Shown: positions 8,733 through 19,618, numbered from the stretch's first letter. The stretch is 64,000 nt of DNA from Rhizobacter sp. AJA081-3 (GCF_017795745.1 NZ_CP059067.1:4154001-4218000); one strand, 5' to 3'. Translations and numbers: made by a program. Notes: generated by a model not told the origin, from the letters alone.

Positions 8733-9551
8733 TCACCGCCTCTGGCAATGCGCGCAGAAGAAGGTCGAGCGCTGCGCCTGCACGATGCGGCGCACGGGTG
8801 TGCCGCAGACCAGACAGGGCTCGCCCTGGCGGCCATACACCGCCGCATGCTGCTGGAAACTACCGGCCATGCCGTGCGCATCGCGGAAGTCGCGCAGCGT
8901 GCTGCCGCCGAGTTCCAGCGCTTGCGCGAGGATGCGCCGGATCGCCGTCGCGAGCCGTTCGCAGCGGGCGCGGCTGACACGCCCGGCGGCCGTGCGCGGA
9001 TGGATGCGCGCCTCGAACAGCGCCTCGCAGGCGTAGATGTTGCCGGCACCCACGACGACATCGCCCGCCAGCAGCGCCTGCTTGATGGCCACGCGCCGGC
9101 CGCGCAGCGCACGGTGCAGGTGCCCGCCGTCGAAGGCGGGGTCGAAGGGTTCCAGCCCCAGCGTGGCGAGCAGCTTGGCCGCCGGCCCGTCGTCCAGCGC
9201 CGGAGACCACACCACCGCACCGAAGCGTCGCGGATCGGTAAGGCGCAGCGTGCCGCGGCTGGTCACGAGGTCGAAGTGATCGTGCGCGCCGGGCGGCGAG
9301 ACCGGAACCTCGCTGAAGGCCAGCGAGCCCGACATGCCCAGGTGCATCAGCAGCCCGCCCCGTTCGAGCGGCAGCCACAGGTACTTGCCGCGCCGGCTGG
9401 CCGAGCCGACGGTCTGCGCGACCAGCGCTTCGGGAGGGCACCCCAGCGGCCAGCGCAGCGGCTTGCCCAGCCGGACCTGGCGCACCGTGGCCCCCTCGAT
9501 GCGCTCGGCGAAGCTTCGCCGCGTGGTCTCGACCTCCGGAAGTTCGGGCAT
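8733..9551 (-). CDS. mutM: formamidopyrimidine-DNA glycosylase MutM (Fpg)
   Basis: MutM excises 8-oxoguanine and formamidopyrimidines. The 272-residue protein begins [12 protein letters not shown], giving the catalytic N-terminal Pro and Glu2-Glu5 after Met removal. The H2TH region [12 protein letters not shown] and a C-terminal zinc finger (CLVCG...CAHCQ) are intact. The start is fixed by the need for Pro2. It is divergent from the TPR gene, as is frequent in betaproteobacteria. Confidence 0.97.
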   Translation of the reverse strand: MPELPEVETTRRSFAERIEGATVRQVRLGKPLRWPLGCPPEALVAQTVGSASRRGKYLWLPLERGGLLMHLGMSGSLAFSEVPVSPPGAHDHFDLVTSRGTLRLTDPRRFGAVVWSPALDDGPAAKLLATLGLEPFDPAFDGGHLHRALRGRRVAIKQALLAGDVVVGAGNIYACEALFEARIHPRTAAGRVSRARCERLATAIRRILAQALELGGSTLRDFRDAHGMAGSFQQHAAVYGRQGEPCLVCGTPVRRIVQAQRSTFFCAHCQRR

Positions 9552-9635
9552 GTGCGGAATTATCGCGGCGCAGGTGGATCGCAGGGTATCGGCCCCGCCA
9601 CTAGAATGAATTTGCGCCTCCAGGAGCTTTCGACG

Positions 9636-11435
9636 ATGTCTTTCCCTTCGTTCCGACCGGGCCGTCCGCTGCTCGGTGCCCTGCTGGCCGCGCTGCTGTG
9701 CTTCGGGGGGCCGGCTTCTGCCCAGACGCCGGCGACCAAGTCGCCCGTCGACAACTCCGCACTCGATGCGCAGCTCTTCTATCAGCTGCTGATCGGCGAG
9801 ATCGAACTGCGCGACGGTGACGCCGGCACGGCCTACCAGGTCGTGCTGGACGCCGCCCGGCGCACGCGCGACGAGCAGTTGTTCCGGCGCGCTACCGACA
9901 TCGCTCTGCAGGCCCGCGCGGGCGATCAGGCGCTGGCCGCCGTGATGGCCTGGCGCACCACGATTCCGACTTCGGTGGAGGCGCACCGCTACCTGATCCA
10001 GTTGCTCGTGGCGCTGAACCGCACAGGCGAATCGGTCGAGCCGCTGCGCTCGCTGATCCAGCTCACGGCCGCCGCGGACCGCCCTGCGCTGATCCAGTCG
10101 ATGCCCGGCTTCTTCGCGCGGGCCACCGACAAGGTGCAATCGGCGGAAATCGTCGAGCGCGCACTGCAGGGTTGGCTGGATGCACCCGCCACGCGCACGT
10201 CTTCGCGTGTGGGTCTGGCCCGGGCCTGGCTGGGCGTGCCCGACACCGCCAAGGCCCTCGCCCTGCTGCAACGGGCCCACGCCGACGACCCGAACAGCGA
10301 ATCGGCAGCACTGCTCGCGGTCGGCCTCGTACCCACCTCGCCGCAGGCGGAGGCCATCGTCGCCTCGCACCTGAAGGCCAAGCCCGACAGCCATGCGGTG
10401 CGGCTGAGTTACGTGCGTGTGCTGACCAGCTCGCAGCGCTACGGCGACGCCACTTCACAGCTGGAGAGCGTCACGCGCATCGCGCCCGACATGGCACCAC
10501 CCTGGCTGACGCTCGGAGCGCTGCACGTGGAACTGCGCCACCCTGCGGAAGCCACCGCCGCGCTCAAGACCTACCTGCAGAAGCTGGAGGCGTCGCCCAC
10601 CGCCGCGGCAGCCGCGGCCGACGACGAGGATGACGACGAAGCGACGCCGCCGGCTTCGGCCGCCGAGCAGGGCCGCACGCAGGCCTGGTTGCTTCTCGCG
10701 CAGGCGGCCGAGCAGCAACGCGACTTCAAAGGTGCCGAGGGCTGGCTCGCCAAGGTCGACAACCCGCAACGCGCGCTCGAAGTGCAAACCCGGCGCGCCT
10801 CGCTGCTGGCGCGCCAGGGCAAGATCAAGGAAGCCCGCGAGCTGATTCGCCTGACGCCGGAGAAGACACCTTCCGACGCGCGCGCCAAGCTGCTCGCCGA
10901 AGCGCAGGTACTGCGCGACGTGAAGCTCTGGAAGGACGCGAACGCCGTACTCACCCAGGCCAATCAGCAGTTCCCCGGCGACGTCGATCTGCTCTACGAG
11001 CAGTCGATGATGGCCGAGAAGTTGAATCGGCTGGAAGAGATGGAGCGGCTGCTTCGCAAGGTCATCGAGCTCAAGCCCGACCACCACCATGCCTACAACG
11101 CGCTGGGCTACTCGCTGGCCGAGCGCAATCAGCGCCTGCCCGAGGCCAAGCAGCTGATCCAGAAGGCTCTCGAGCTCAGCCCGGGCGAACCCTTCATCAC
11201 CGACAGCCTCGGCTGGGTCGAGTACCGTCTGGGCAACCGCGCGGAGGCCTTGCGCTTGCTGCGCGGTGCCTACCAGTCGCGGCCCGATCCGGAGATCGCC
11301 GCCCACCTCGGCGAGGTGCTGTGGGTGTCGGGCCTGCAGGACGAAGCCCGCCGCGTGTGGCGCGAGGCGCGCAATCGCGACAGCGCCAACGACGTGCTGC
11401 GGGAGACGCTCGCCCGGTTGCGGGTGGACCTGTGA
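9636..11435 (+). CDS. secreted tetratricopeptide-repeat protein
   Basis: The 599-residue protein has a signal peptide ([17 protein letters not shown]) followed by many TPR-like helical pairs. The clearest are near the C-terminus ([25 protein letters not shown], then [24 protein letters not shown]). A very acidic insert ([12 protein letters not shown]) sits near residue 330. The start is chosen at an ATG preceded by AGGAG with 8-base spacing; another ATG lies 30 bases upstream. Its stop overlaps the lolB GTG (GTGA). This TPR-lolB-ispE order is common in Burkholderiales and suggests an envelope role, but no function is established. Confidence 0.9.
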   Translation: MSFPSFRPGRPLLGALLAALLCFGGPASAQTPATKSPVDNSALDAQLFYQLLIGEIELRDGDAGTAYQVVLDAARRTRDEQLFRRATDIALQARAGDQALAAVMAWRTTIPTSVEAHRYLIQLLVALNRTGESVEPLRSLIQLTAAADRPALIQSMPGFFARATDKVQSAEIVERALQGWLDAPATRTSSRVGLARAWLGVPDTAKALALLQRAHADDPNSESAALLAVGLVPTSPQAEAIVASHLKAKPDSHAVRLSYVRVLTSSQRYGDATSQLESVTRIAPDMAPPWLTLGALHVELRHPAEATAALKTYLQKLEASPTAAAAAADDEDDDEATPPASAAEQGRTQAWLLLAQAAEQQRDFKGAEGWLAKVDNPQRALEVQTRRASLLARQGKIKEARELIRLTPEKTPSDARAKLLAEAQVLRDVKLWKDANAVLTQANQQFPGDVDLLYEQSMMAEKLNRLEEMERLLRKVIELKPDHHHAYNALGYSLAERNQRLPEAKQLIQKALELSPGEPFITDSLGWVEYRLGNRAEALRLLRGAYQSRPDPEIAAHLGEVLWVSGLQDEARRVWREARNRDSANDVLRETLARLRVDL

Positions 11436-11962
11436 AGCGTCGGGCAGCCACGCTGGCGCCGCTGCTCGCGGTGCTGCTGGCGGCTTGCGCCTCGGTGCCC
11501 ACCGACACCCGGCCGCCCGCGGGCGAAACGCTGGCCGGCCGACTCGCCGTGCGCGTCGACGCTTTCGGCGGCGAGGAGCCACGATCGGTGGTGGCCGCAT
11601 TCGAACTGCAGGGTGCGCCCGAAGCGGGCCGCCTGAACCTGACTTCGCCACTGGGCACGGTGCTGGCGCAGGCGCGCTGGTCGCCTGGCCGCGTCGTGCT
11701 GATCACGCCCCAAGGCGAGACGCCCTATGCCAGCCTGGACGATCTCACGCGCGAGGTGCTCGGCGAGAGCCTGCCGGTGGCCGCGCTGTTCGATTGGTTG
11801 CACGGGCGGCCGTGGCCGGGCGCCACGCATGCGCTCGCAGCGCCTGGTTTTCGCCAGCTCGGCTGGGCCGTCGATCTGGCGCGCTTCGCCGACGACACCA
11901 TCGTGGCCGTGCGCGAGCAGCTGCCTGCCGTGACGGTACGCGTCAAGCTCGACCGGAGCTGA
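11432..11962 (+). CDS. lolB: outer-membrane lipoprotein insertion factor LolB
   Basis: LolB receives lipoproteins from LolA and inserts them in the outer membrane. The 176-residue protein starts at a GTG overlapping the upstream stop. It has a signal peptide with lipobox LLAAC (about residues 15-19) and the LolB beta-barrel signatures GRLNLTSPLGTVLAQARW, TPQGETPYASLDDLTREVLG and PVAALFDWLHGRPWPGA. The C-terminal VRVKLDRS fits the family. ispE follows after five bases. Confidence 0.93.
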   Translation: MKRRAATLAPLLAVLLAACASVPTDTRPPAGETLAGRLAVRVDAFGGEEPRSVVAAFELQGAPEAGRLNLTSPLGTVLAQARWSPGRVVLITPQGETPYASLDDLTREVLGESLPVAALFDWLHGRPWPGATHALAAPGFRQLGWAVDLARFADDTIVAVREQLPAVTVRVKLDRS

Positions 11963-11967
11963 ATCCG

Positions 11968-12852
11968 GTGGCCCTGCTCAGCCTGTTCGATGTGGCCGCT
12001 CCGGCCAAACTGAACCTGTTCCTGCACGTGATCGGCCGGCGAGACGACGGCTACCACCTGCTGCAGTCGGTCTTCGTGCTGACCGACTGGTGCGATACGC
12101 TGCACTTCGAGCGCCGCACCGACGGACGGCTCGCCCGCCACGACCTCGGCCCGGCGCTGCCCGCCGACGACCTGTGCCTGCGTGCCGCCCGGCTGCTGCA
12201 ATCCGCGAGCGGCACGGCACTCGGCGCCGACATCTCCATCGACAAGCAGGTGCCGTGGGGCGCCGGCATGGGCGGCGGCAGTTCGGACGCCGCCAGCACA
12301 TTGCTGGCACTGAACCGGCTATGGGGGCTGGATTGGCCCCGGCCGCGCCTGATGGCGCTCGGCCTGACGCTCGGCGCCGACGTGCCCTTCTTCATCGGCG
12401 GCCACAACGCCTTCGTCGAGGGCATCGGCGAGCAACTCACGCCATTGCCGGTACCACCGACGTGGCTGGCCGTGCTCAAGCCGCTTGCGGCCATCGAGAC
12501 ACGTGCGATCTTCGGCAGCCAGCTGCTCGTGAGAGATACCGATGCTGTTATACTTGCGGGCTTTCTTGCAGACACGGCCGGCAGCGTACGCCGTGTGCTC
12601 GAAGGGTTTGGCCGCAACGACTTGCAGCCGCCCGCCGAAGCGCACTGTGCAGACGTCACCCGGGCCCTGGCCCTGATGGAGCGTTGTTTCGGCAACGCAC
12701 GCATGACGGGATCGGGCAGCGCGGTGTTTGCCAGAGCAGGCACAGGGGCCGTACCCACGGCGGCGATGCCGGCGGATCTTCCGCCGGGGTGGGTGGGGCG
12801 AATGTGCCGCAGCCTGGAGCAGCATCCGCTCGTCGGATGGGCCCCGGACTGA
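11968..12852 (+). CDS. ispE: 4-(cytidine 5'-diphospho)-2-C-methyl-D-erythritol kinase IspE
   Basis: IspE is the GHMP kinase of the MEP isoprenoid pathway. The 294-residue protein uses a GTG start. It has the substrate motif PAKLNLFLHV near the N-terminus, the ATP-binding GHMP loop VPWGAGMGGGSSDAAS (about 95-110) and a C-terminal TGSGSAVFA. A short AT-rich stretch occurs inside the gene near 12,530-12,575. Its gene order lolB-ispE-tRNA-Gln-prs is a classic betaproteobacterial arrangement. Confidence 0.95.
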   Translation: MALLSLFDVAAPAKLNLFLHVIGRRDDGYHLLQSVFVLTDWCDTLHFERRTDGRLARHDLGPALPADDLCLRAARLLQSASGTALGADISIDKQVPWGAGMGGGSSDAASTLLALNRLWGLDWPRPRLMALGLTLGADVPFFIGGHNAFVEGIGEQLTPLPVPPTWLAVLKPLAAIETRAIFGSQLLVRDTDAVILAGFLADTAGSVRRVLEGFGRNDLQPPAEAHCADVTRALALMERCFGNARMTGSGSAVFARAGTGAVPTAAMPADLPPGWVGRMCRSLEQHPLVGWAPD

Positions 12853-12890
12853 GACAAGTTGCGGTTCGCGCGAAAGCGACGGACCTGTGT

Positions 12891-12967
12891 AGGGGAGTCG
12901 CCAAGTTGGTCAAGGCATCGGATTTTGATTCCGACATGCGAGGGTTCGAGTCCTTCCTCCCCTGCCA
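12891..12967 (+). tRNA. tRNA-Gln (anticodon TTG), CCA encoded
   Basis: The 77-nt gene folds as a full cloverleaf. The acceptor AGGGGAG pairs with CTCCCCT, the D-stem is GCC/GGC, the anticodon stem TCGGA pairs with TCCGA, and the T-stem GAGGG pairs with CCTTC around TTCGAGT. The anticodon loop TTTTGAT gives TTG, reading CAA (Gln). Discriminator G is followed by an encoded CCA at 12965-12967. It lies between ispE and prs. Confidence 0.97.
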
Positions 12968-13039
12968 AACCTGCTGACGGATCGAGAGAACCCGGAACCC
13001 CGGTGCGCAACGAGCCCGGCAAGACCTGACGGAGCCATC

Positions 13040-14002
13040 GTGCTGTTCAACACCGTGCTGTTCACCGGCAACGCCAATCCGGCGCTTGCGCAAGAGATCG
13101 CCGGCCATCTCGGCATCGAGCTCGGCAAGGCCAAGGTGGGCCGCTTTTCCGATGGCGAGGTCGACATCGAGATCGAGCAGAACGTGCGCGCCCGCGACAT
13201 CTTCGTGGTGCAGCCCACCTGCGCGCCGACCAACGAGAACCTGATGGAGCTGTGCATCATGGTCGACGCGCTCAAGCGCGCTTCGGCCCGGCGCGTCACG
13301 GCGGTCATCCCCTACTTCGGTTATGCCCGGCAGGACCGTCGGCCGCGATCCACCCGCGTGCCGATCAGCGCCAAGGTGGTGGCCAACATGCTCGAAGCCG
13401 TGGGCGTCGAGCGCCTGTTGACGATGGACCTGCACGCCGACCAGATCCAGGGTTTCTTCAACATCCCGGTCGACAACATCTACGCCTCGCCGGTGCTGCT
13501 GGCCGACCTGCATTCCAAGCGCTACGACAACCTGGTGGTGGTCTCGCCCGACGTCGGCGGCGTGGTGCGCGCGCGCGCGCTGGCCAAGCAGCTCGGCTGC
13601 GACCTGGCCATCATCGACAAGCGCCGCCCGAAGGCCAACGTCTCCGAAGTGATGCACGTCATCGGCGACATCGAGGGCCGCAACTGCGTGATCATGGACG
13701 ACATGATCGACACCGCCGGCACGCTGGTGAAGGCGGCCGAGGTGCTCAAGGAGCGCGGCGCGATGAGCGTCTACGCGTATTGCACGCACGCGGTGTTTTC
13801 CGGCCCGGCGATCGAACGCATCAAGTCCTCGGCGCTCGACGAGGTCGTGATCACCAACACCATTCCGCTGAGCGAACCCGGCCGTAACAGCGCCAAGGTG
13901 CGCCAGCTGTCGGTGGCCTTCCTGTTCGCGGAGACCATCCGCCGCATCTCCGACGGCGAGTCGGTCACCTCGCTGTTCGCGGAGCAGAACTCTAATTTCT
14001 AG
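13040..14002 (+). CDS. prs: ribose-phosphate pyrophosphokinase (PRPP synthetase)
   Basis: Prs makes PRPP from ribose-5-phosphate and ATP for nucleotide, His and Trp synthesis. The 320-residue protein carries [14 protein letters not shown], the flexible-loop YARQDRR and the PRPP motif [14 protein letters not shown]. Translation starts at GTG after a GGAG site. It follows tRNA-Gln by 72 bases and ends before a strong hairpin. The linkage with the his genes 3 kb away is functionally apt, since PRPP is a HisG substrate. Confidence 0.96.
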   Translation: MLFNTVLFTGNANPALAQEIAGHLGIELGKAKVGRFSDGEVDIEIEQNVRARDIFVVQPTCAPTNENLMELCIMVDALKRASARRVTAVIPYFGYARQDRRPRSTRVPISAKVVANMLEAVGVERLLTMDLHADQIQGFFNIPVDNIYASPVLLADLHSKRYDNLVVVSPDVGGVVRARALAKQLGCDLAIIDKRRPKANVSEVMHVIGDIEGRNCVIMDDMIDTAGTLVKAAEVLKERGAMSVYAYCTHAVFSGPAIERIKSSALDEVVITNTIPLSEPGRNSAKVRQLSVAFLFAETIRRISDGESVTSLFAEQNSNF

Positions 14003-14012
14003 GAACGAGAGC

Positions 14013-14037
14013 GGGGTTGCCGTCGGCAACCCCTTTT
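14013..14037 (+). terminator. terminator or attenuator between prs and rplY
   Basis: A 9-bp perfect stem (GGGGTTGCC/GGCAACCCC, loop GTC) is followed by TTTT. A second hairpin (TGGGGCC/GGCCCCA at 14044-14061) follows at once, before the rplY leader. The first looks like an intrinsic terminator. The second may act in the rplY leader. Confidence 0.8.
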
Positions 14038-14108
14038 CGGTGGTGGGGCCTCGCGGCCCCAATCTTTGAAGCACCTGGTCGCGGGGCTTCTCAACGTTTG
14101 GAGTCAAC

Positions 14109-14756
14109 ATGAAATTCGTCGCTTACGAGCGCAAGCTGCAGGGGACCGGAGCGAGCCGCCGCCTGCGCAATGCGCAAAAGGTGCCCGGCATCGTCTACGG
14201 TGCCGGCACGCCCGCCATGATCGAGCTCGATCACAACGCGCTGTTCTTCGCGCTGAAGAAGGAAGCCTTCCACTCGACGGTGCTCGAGATGGAACTGGCC
14301 GGCAAGTCGGAGCAGGTCATCCTGCGCGACTACCAGATGCACGCCTTCCGCCCCATCGTGCTGCACATCGACTTCCAGCGTGTCGATGCCACCACCAAGG
14401 TCTCGAAGAAGGTGCCGCTGCACTTCGTCAACGAAGAGAACTCGCCGGCGGTGAAGACCGACAAGTGCCTGGTCAACCACGTCGTCACCGACGTGCAGAT
14501 CCAGTGCCTGGCCTCGCAGCTGCCGGAGTTCCTGACGGTCGACCTGAGCAACCTGGCCCGCGGCCAGTCGCTGCACGTCAGCGACCTGAAGCTGGCCGAC
14601 GGCATCAAGGTCGTCACGCACGGCAAGAAGGACCCGGTGATCGTGTCGGTGTCGATGCTGACGGCCGAGGAAGAGGTCGCCGCCGCTCCCGTGGTGGCCG
14701 CTGCGCCGGCCGCGGCCGGCAAGCCCAAGAAGGACGAGAAGCAGAACAAGAAGTGA
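14109..14756 (+). CDS. rplY: 50S ribosomal protein L25, long CTC-type form
   Basis: L25 binds 5S rRNA. This is the long general-stress (CTC) form of 215 residues, with an N-terminal L25 domain (residues about 1-95, [10 protein letters not shown] and [21 protein letters not shown]) and a C-terminal beta-domain. It ends in an Ala/Pro/Lys tail. prs, rplY and pth adjoin in the same order in many betaproteobacteria. A strong terminator follows before pth. Confidence 0.96.
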   Translation: MKFVAYERKLQGTGASRRLRNAQKVPGIVYGAGTPAMIELDHNALFFALKKEAFHSTVLEMELAGKSEQVILRDYQMHAFRPIVLHIDFQRVDATTKVSKKVPLHFVNEENSPAVKTDKCLVNHVVTDVQIQCLASQLPEFLTVDLSNLARGQSLHVSDLKLADGIKVVTHGKKDPVIVSVSMLTAEEEVAAAPVVAAAPAAAGKPKKDEKQNKK

Positions 14757-14800
14757 CGGTTTGCACGAGCGGCTGCACGCAGCCGCCCGTCGCCGCACTC

Positions 14801-14824
14801 GCCCCGGCTCGCCGGGGCTTTTTT
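14801..14824 (+). terminator. Rho-independent terminator after rplY
   Basis: A 7-bp GC stem (GCCCCGG/CCGGGGC, loop CTCG) is followed by TTTTTTAT, 44 bases after the rplY stop. Confidence 0.85.
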
Positions 14825-14853
14825 ATGCCTGCACGCCACGGATAATCCGCCGC

Positions 14854-15492
14854 ATGATCCGATTGCTGGTCGGCCTGGGCAACCCGGGCGCCGAATACGA
14901 AGCGACGCGGCACAACGCCGGGTTCTGGTTCATCGACGAGGTCGCGCGCAAGCTGAAGGTGTCGCTGCAGCCCGAGCGCAGCTACTTCGGGCTGGCCGCG
15001 CGCGCCAGCACCGCTGGCGGCCCGCTGTGGCTGCTCGAGCCGATGACCTTCATGAACCTGTCGGGCAAGTCGGTCGCGGCGCTGGCGCGCTTCTTCAAGA
15101 TCGCGCCGGAAGAGATCCTCGTCGCGCACGACGAGCTCGACCTGCTGCCCGGCCAGGTCAAGCTCAAACTCGGCGGCAGCCACGCCGGCCACAACGGCCT
15201 GAAGGACATCCACGCGCAGCTGGGCAGCCCCGACTACTGGCGGCTGCGCCTGGGCATCGGCCACCCCGGCGTTAAAGCCGAGGTCGTCAACTACGTTCTG
15301 CGCAAGCCCGCGCCCGACCAGCGCGAGGCGATCGAGCAGTCGATCCAGCAGTCTCTCGGCGTGCTCGACCTGTTGCTGGCCGGCGAGATGGAGCGCGCGA
15401 TGATGAAGATCCACGCCAAGCCACCGCGCCCGAAGCCGCCGCGCCCCGAAGGCCCGGCGGGTGCACCGCCGACACCGGAGAGCTCGTCATGA
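14854..15492 (+). CDS. pth: peptidyl-tRNA hydrolase
   Basis: Pth recycles peptidyl-tRNA released from stalled ribosomes. The 212-residue protein has the N-terminal [19 protein letters not shown] with the catalytic His, then [22 protein letters not shown] and [11 protein letters not shown]. The C-terminal Pro/Lys-rich extension (about 20 residues) is beyond the usual core. The start at MIRLLVGLG is fixed by family alignment. The stop overlaps the next ATG (ATGA). Confidence 0.97.
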   Translation: MIRLLVGLGNPGAEYEATRHNAGFWFIDEVARKLKVSLQPERSYFGLAARASTAGGPLWLLEPMTFMNLSGKSVAALARFFKIAPEEILVAHDELDLLPGQVKLKLGGSHAGHNGLKDIHAQLGSPDYWRLRLGIGHPGVKAEVVNYVLRKPAPDQREAIEQSIQQSLGVLDLLLAGEMERAMMKIHAKPPRPKPPRPEGPAGAPPTPESSS

Positions 15493-15887
15493 AGCACTTT
15501 GCCCTGGCGTTCGTGTTGCTCAGCTCGGCCGGCATGACGCAGGCCGCCGGCCCGATCTACCGCTGTGGCGGGGGCACCTACTCGCAGGTGCCCTGCGCAG
15601 GCGGGACGCTGGTGGAGGCGGCCGACCCACGCACCGCCGCGCAGCGGGCCGAAGCCCGACGCGCGGCTGCGGCCGAACGCAAGGCTGCGCAGGCCCTGGA
15701 ACGCGAGCGTCTGGCCGCTCAGAAATCGCGCCCGGCCATCGCCTCGCTCGCCCCGTCGACCGCGGCCTCGGCGCCTGCGCGAGACGGCGGCCGCGCCACG
15801 GGCAAGGTCAAGGGGAAGGCGAAGGCCGATGGTGATTTCGTGGCGGTCGAGCCCGGCGCGAAGAAGAAGTCCTCGGGCCGAAAATAG
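15489..15887 (+). CDS. small secreted protein, DUF4124-like
   Basis: The 132-residue protein has a signal peptide ending TQA-AG. A short conserved module follows, with [17 protein letters not shown] resembling the DUF4124 motif (Tyr/Lys-Cys-x-G-x3-Y-S...P-C). The remainder is a low-complexity, basic Ala/Arg/Lys-rich helix. It may be translationally coupled to pth. The function is unknown. The two cysteines likely form a periplasmic disulfide. Confidence 0.75.
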   Translation: MKHFALAFVLLSSAGMTQAAGPIYRCGGGTYSQVPCAGGTLVEAADPRTAAQRAEARRAAAAERKAAQALERERLAAQKSRPAIASLAPSTAASAPARDGGRATGKVKGKAKADGDFVAVEPGAKKKSSGRK

Positions 15888-15890
15888 GGC

Positions 15891-16178
<288 letters not shown>

Positions 16179-16682
16179 TCAGGGCTCGGTCGACTTCACG
16201 CGGTCGCGCAGCCGGTCGAGCACCGAGGGTGACACGAACTTGGAGACATCACCGCCCAAGGTGGCAATCTCGCGCACGAAGGTGCCGGAGACGAACTGGT
16301 ACTGGTCGCTGGGCGTGAGGAACAGCGTCTCGACGTCGGGCATCAGCTGGCGGTTCATGCCCGCCATCTGGAACTCGTACTCGAAGTCGCTGACGGCGCG
16401 AAGTCCGCGCACCACGACCTTGCCGCCATGGCCAACGACGAAGTCGCGCAGCAGGCCGCGGAAGGCCATCACCTCCACGTTCGGGTACTTGGCCGCCAGC
16501 TCGGAGGCGATCTCCAGCCGCTCGGCGATGGTGAACATGGTGCGTTTGTGGTGGCCGGCCGCCACCGCGAGGATGAGCCGCTCGAACAGGCGGCTCGCCC
16601 GGCGCATGAGGTCTTCATGGCCGAGCGTCATCGGGTCGAAGGTGCCCGGGTAGATCGCGGTGAGTCGGGTGACGGAGGTCAA
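16179..16682 (-). CDS. coaD: phosphopantetheine adenylyltransferase CoaD
   Basis: CoaD adenylylates phosphopantetheine in coenzyme A synthesis. The 167-residue protein has the nucleotidyltransferase motif [13 protein letters not shown], then [17 protein letters not shown] and the C-terminal [10 protein letters not shown] in place of the E. coli ISSTLVRE. No in-frame ATG or GTG precedes the conserved start. The TTG eight bases after GAGGGG is the only reasonable initiator, and it gives normal length. Confidence 0.95.
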   Translation of the reverse strand: MTSVTRLTAIYPGTFDPMTLGHEDLMRRASRLFERLILAVAAGHHKRTMFTIAERLEIASELAAKYPNVEVMAFRGLLRDFVVGHGGKVVVRGLRAVSDFEYEFQMAGMNRQLMPDVETLFLTPSDQYQFVSGTFVREIATLGGDVSKFVSPSVLDRLRDRVKSTEP

Positions 16683-16728
16683 GGCGCATTCCCCTCGCAA
16701 TGCTGTGCGGCCGCAGTGTAGCCGCGCC

Positions 16729-17322
16729 TCAGCCTTCGCTTGCAGCCTGTAACAGGTGCGCGTGCACTGTGCCGGCGTGCAGATGGCGGTGAACGCGCAG
16801 GCCCAAGGGCCCGAGTTGCGCCTCGCCGAACGCACGATCCGCCTCGAGATAGACGAAACCGCCGGGCACGACAAGCCGCACGGCGGCCGCGAGCGCCTTG
16901 TCGAACAGCTGGGCGTCGAAGGGCGGATCGATGAACACCAGCTCGAAGCGCTGCGGCGCGCAGCCCGGCATCCACGACAGCGCATCGGCCGCCTCGATGC
17001 GCAGCGCCTGCGCCTTCAGCCGCTCGCGCGACTGGTTCAGGCTGGCCACGAGACGACGGTCGCGCTCCAGCAGCACGACCTCATCGGCTCCGCGCGAGGC
17101 CGCCTCGAAGCCCAGCGCCCCCGAGCCCGCGAAGGCGTCAAGGCAGCGCCAGCCGGACAGGTCGGCGCCCAGCCAGTTGAAGAGCGTCTCGCGCACACGA
17201 TCGGGCGTGGGCCGCAGGCCGGGCCTGTCGGCCACCGGCAGCTTGCTGCGCTTCCACTGCCCGCCGATGATGCGCACCTCGCGCGGCAGCGCGGGTCGTG
17301 CCGCCCGACCGGCGGGCTTCAC
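16729..17322 (-). CDS. rsmD: 16S rRNA (guanine966-N2)-methyltransferase RsmD
   Basis: RsmD methylates G966 of 16S rRNA. The 197-residue protein shows [28 protein letters not shown], the SAM-binding [19 protein letters not shown] and the catalytic DPPF. The GTG start overlaps the hisF stop (GTGA). RsmD followed by coaD is a widespread bacterial pairing. Here they follow the his operon in place of hisI and hisE. Confidence 0.94.
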   Translation of the reverse strand: MKPAGRAARPALPREVRIIGGQWKRSKLPVADRPGLRPTPDRVRETLFNWLGADLSGWRCLDAFAGSGALGFEAASRGADEVVLLERDRRLVASLNQSRERLKAQALRIEAADALSWMPGCAPQRFELVFIDPPFDAQLFDKALAAAVRLVVPGGFVYLEADRAFGEAQLGPLGLRVHRHLHAGTVHAHLLQAASEG

Positions 17323-18098
17323 AGGCGCACCGGGATGCCGTCGCGCGCGAGCAGCGCCTTGGCCTGGCCGACGGTGAACTCGCCGTAGTGGAAGATGCTT
17401 GCCGCCAGCACCGCATCGGCGCCACCGGCGCGGATGCCTTCGGACAGGTGCTCCAGAGCGCCGACTCCGCCCGAGGCGATCACCGGCACGTCCACCGCGT
17501 CGCTCACGGCGCGCGTCAGCTCGAGGTCGAAGCCGATCTTGGTGCCGTCGCGGTCCATGCTGGTCAGCAGGATCTCGCCGGCGCCGAGGCCTGCCATCTG
17601 CTTCGCCCAGGTGACCGCGTCGAGGCCGACGTTCTTGCGCCCGCCATGCGTGTAGACATCCCAGCCCGGGCCGCGCGCGGCCAGGTCGTCGCCGTGGCGC
17701 CGCTTGGCGTCGATCGCCACCACGATGCACTGCGCGCCGTACTTGGCCGAGGCGTCGCGGATCACCTGCGGGTTGGCCACGGCCGCCGAGTTGAAGCTGA
17801 CCTTGTCGGCGCCGGCGTTGAGCAGGCGCCGGACATCCTCCACCGTGCGCACGCCGCCGCCTACCGTGAGCGGGATGAACACCTGCGAGGCCACCGCCTC
17901 GATGATGTGCAGGATCAGGTCGCGCCCGTCGCTGGTGGCGGTGATGTCGAGGAAGGTGAGCTCGTCGGCGCCCTGCTCGTTGTAGCGCGCAGCGATCTCC
18001 ACCGGATCGCCGGCATCGCGCAGCTCGACGAAGTTGACGCCCTTGACGACCCGGCCTCCGGTGACGTCGAGGCAGGGAATGATGCGTTTGGCGAGCAT
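17319..18098 (-). CDS. hisF: imidazole glycerol phosphate synthase cyclase subunit HisF
   Basis: HisF is the cyclase half of IGP synthase; it receives ammonia from HisH and makes IGP plus AICAR. The 259-residue TIM barrel starts [20 protein letters not shown], giving catalytic Asp11. The second catalytic Asp is in [11 protein letters not shown]. Phosphate-binding VIASGGVG is intact. It shares a TGATG junction with hisA. Confidence 0.97.
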   Translation of the reverse strand: MLAKRIIPCLDVTGGRVVKGVNFVELRDAGDPVEIAARYNEQGADELTFLDITATSDGRDLILHIIEAVASQVFIPLTVGGGVRTVEDVRRLLNAGADKVSFNSAAVANPQVIRDASAKYGAQCIVVAIDAKRRHGDDLAARGPGWDVYTHGGRKNVGLDAVTWAKQMAGLGAGEILLTSMDRDGTKIGFDLELTRAVSDAVDVPVIASGGVGALEHLSEGIRAGGADAVLAASIFHYGEFTVGQAKALLARDGIPVRL

Positions 18099-18841
18099 CA
18101 GGCCGCGCCCAGCTCGTCGGCGCGCGCCTGCCCGGCGGCGAAGTCGAGGTCGCCCGTGTAGATGGCACGGCCGCAGATCACGCCTTCGATGCCTTCGGAC
18201 TCCACCGCGCAGAGCCTCTCGATGTCGGCCAGGTTCGACAGGCCGCCCGAGGCGATCACGGGAATCGTCAGCGCCCGCGCCAGCTTGACCGTGGCCTCGA
18301 TGTTGATGCCGCTGAGCATGCCGTCGCGGCCGATGTCGGTGTAGATCACGCCTTCGACGCCGTAGTCCTGGAACTTCTGCGCCAGGTCGACCACCTCGTG
18401 GCCGGTCAGCTTGCTCCAGCCGTCGGTGGCGACCTTGCCGTCCTTGGCGTCCAGGCCGACGATGATGTGGCCGCCGAAGGCCGAGCAGGCGTCGTGCAGG
18501 AAACCGGGGTTCTTCACCGCGGCGGTGCCGATGATGATGAAGCTCAGGCCGTCGTCGAGGTAGCGCTCGATGGTGTCGAGGTCGCGGATGCCGCCGCCGA
18601 GCTGCACCGGGATCTCGTCGCCCACTTCGGCCAGGATGGCCTTGATCGCGCTCTCGTTGACCGGCTTGCCGGCGAAGGCGCCGTTCAGGTCGACCAGGTG
18701 CAGACGCCGCGCGCCGGCGTCCACCCATCGTCGCGCCATCGCGGCCGGGTCTTCGCCGAAGGTGGTGGAGTCGCTCATGTCGCCCTGCTTGAGGCGGACA
18801 CACCGACCGTCTTTCAGGTCAATCGCGGGGATCAGCAGCAT
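18098..18841 (-). CDS. hisA: HisA, ProFAR isomerase
   Basis: HisA isomerises ProFAR to PRFAR. The 247-residue half-barrel-duplicated TIM barrel has the general base in [11 protein letters not shown] (Asp8). The second catalytic Asp is in YTDIGRDGM, and the phosphate loops are GGGIRD and ASGGLSN. It is followed by hisF with one shared base and separated from hisH by 67 bases. Confidence 0.97.
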   Translation of the reverse strand: MLLIPAIDLKDGRCVRLKQGDMSDSTTFGEDPAAMARRWVDAGARRLHLVDLNGAFAGKPVNESAIKAILAEVGDEIPVQLGGGIRDLDTIERYLDDGLSFIIIGTAAVKNPGFLHDACSAFGGHIIVGLDAKDGKVATDGWSKLTGHEVVDLAQKFQDYGVEGVIYTDIGRDGMLSGINIEATVKLARALTIPVIASGGLSNLADIERLCAVESEGIEGVICGRAIYTGDLDFAAGQARADELGAA

Positions 18842-18908
18842 GGCCGAGGGGCTGGTGGGGGAGGAAGGGGGTCACCCGAGGAGGTGTCGCATCAGCAGGG
18901 GAAAGCCG

Positions 18909-19553
18909 TCACGGATTCCAGTGCAGGAAGTTGCGGTACAGCGCGAGGCCGTGCTCGGCGCTTTTCTCGGGGTGGAACTGGGTGGCAAAAATGTTATCGC
19001 GCGCCAGCGCGCAGGTAAAGCGGCCACCGTAGTCCGTCTCGCCGACGCTGTGGCGCGGGTCCGACGGCCGCGCATAGAAGCTGTGCACGAAATAGAAGTA
19101 CGAGTTGTCGGGCACGCCCGCCCAGATCGGGTGCGGCCGGGCCTGGATGACCTGGTTCCAGCCCATCTGCGGCACCTTGAAGCGGCTGCCGTCGGGCTGC
19201 AGCCGACCCTCGAGCCGGAAGCGCACGACCTCGCCGGGAACGAGGCCCAGCCCGTCAGTGGGCCCTTCCTCGCTTCGCGACAGCAGCATCTGCATGCCCA
19301 CGCACACGCCCATCATCGGCTTGCGCGCGGCGGCGTCGAGCACGGCGTCCTGCAGGCCGGAGTCGCGCAGCTCGCGCATGCAGTCGGGCATCGCGCCCTG
19401 GCCCGGCAGCACGATGCGCTCGGCGGCGTAGACCTCCTCGGGTCTGGAGGTGACGATCACCTCCACGCCCTCGCCCTGCGCCACGTGCATCACCGCCTGC
19501 GACACCGAGCGCAGGTTGCCCATGCCGTAATCGACGACGGCAACGACCCTCAT
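18909..19553 (-). CDS. hisH: imidazole glycerol phosphate synthase glutaminase subunit HisH
   Basis: HisH is the class-I glutamine amidotransferase partner of HisF. The 214-residue protein begins [15 protein letters not shown]. The nucleophile elbow is GVCVGMQML and the catalytic His/Glu are in TQFHPEKS. All triad residues are present. It precedes hisA after a short gap. Confidence 0.97.
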   Translation of the reverse strand: MRVVAVVDYGMGNLRSVSQAVMHVAQGEGVEVIVTSRPEEVYAAERIVLPGQGAMPDCMRELRDSGLQDAVLDAAARKPMMGVCVGMQMLLSRSEEGPTDGLGLVPGEVVRFRLEGRLQPDGSRFKVPQMGWNQVIQARPHPIWAGVPDNSYFYFVHSFYARPSDPRHSVGETDYGGRFTCALARDNIFATQFHPEKSAEHGLALYRNFLHWNP

Positions 19554-19585
19554 GACAGCCCCTCGGCCGCGGCGTACCGCGACCG

Positions 19586-19618
19586 ATCCCCCGAGGGGAT
19601 CTCGCCCGGCTTCGGGCG
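19586..19618. repeat. two tandem hairpins in the hisB-hisH spacer
   Basis: The 97-bp gap between hisB and hisH holds two perfect small stems: ATCCCC/GGGGAT with loop CGA (19586-19600) and CGCCCG/CGGGCG with loop GCTT (19603-19618). Neither is followed by a T-run on either strand, so they look like REP-type or mRNA-stabilising hairpins, not terminators. This is the only his junction interrupted by such structure. Confidence 0.5.

Noticed and set aside
8748-9635. Long plus-strand frame extending the TPR protein upstream through mutM
   Set aside because: It is antisense to the well-supported mutM and has no signal peptide at that start; the AGGAG-preceded ATG at 9636 restores one.
12853-12890. 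Attachment site at the tRNA-Gln gene
   Set aside because: There is no integrase and no repeated tRNA 3' end in the following sequence; core genes flank it on both sides.
16729-18168. Single long minus-strand frame covering rsmD and antisense or alternate frames of hisF
   Set aside because: Only the last 197 residues match a known family; the rest is the high-GC shadow of hisF.
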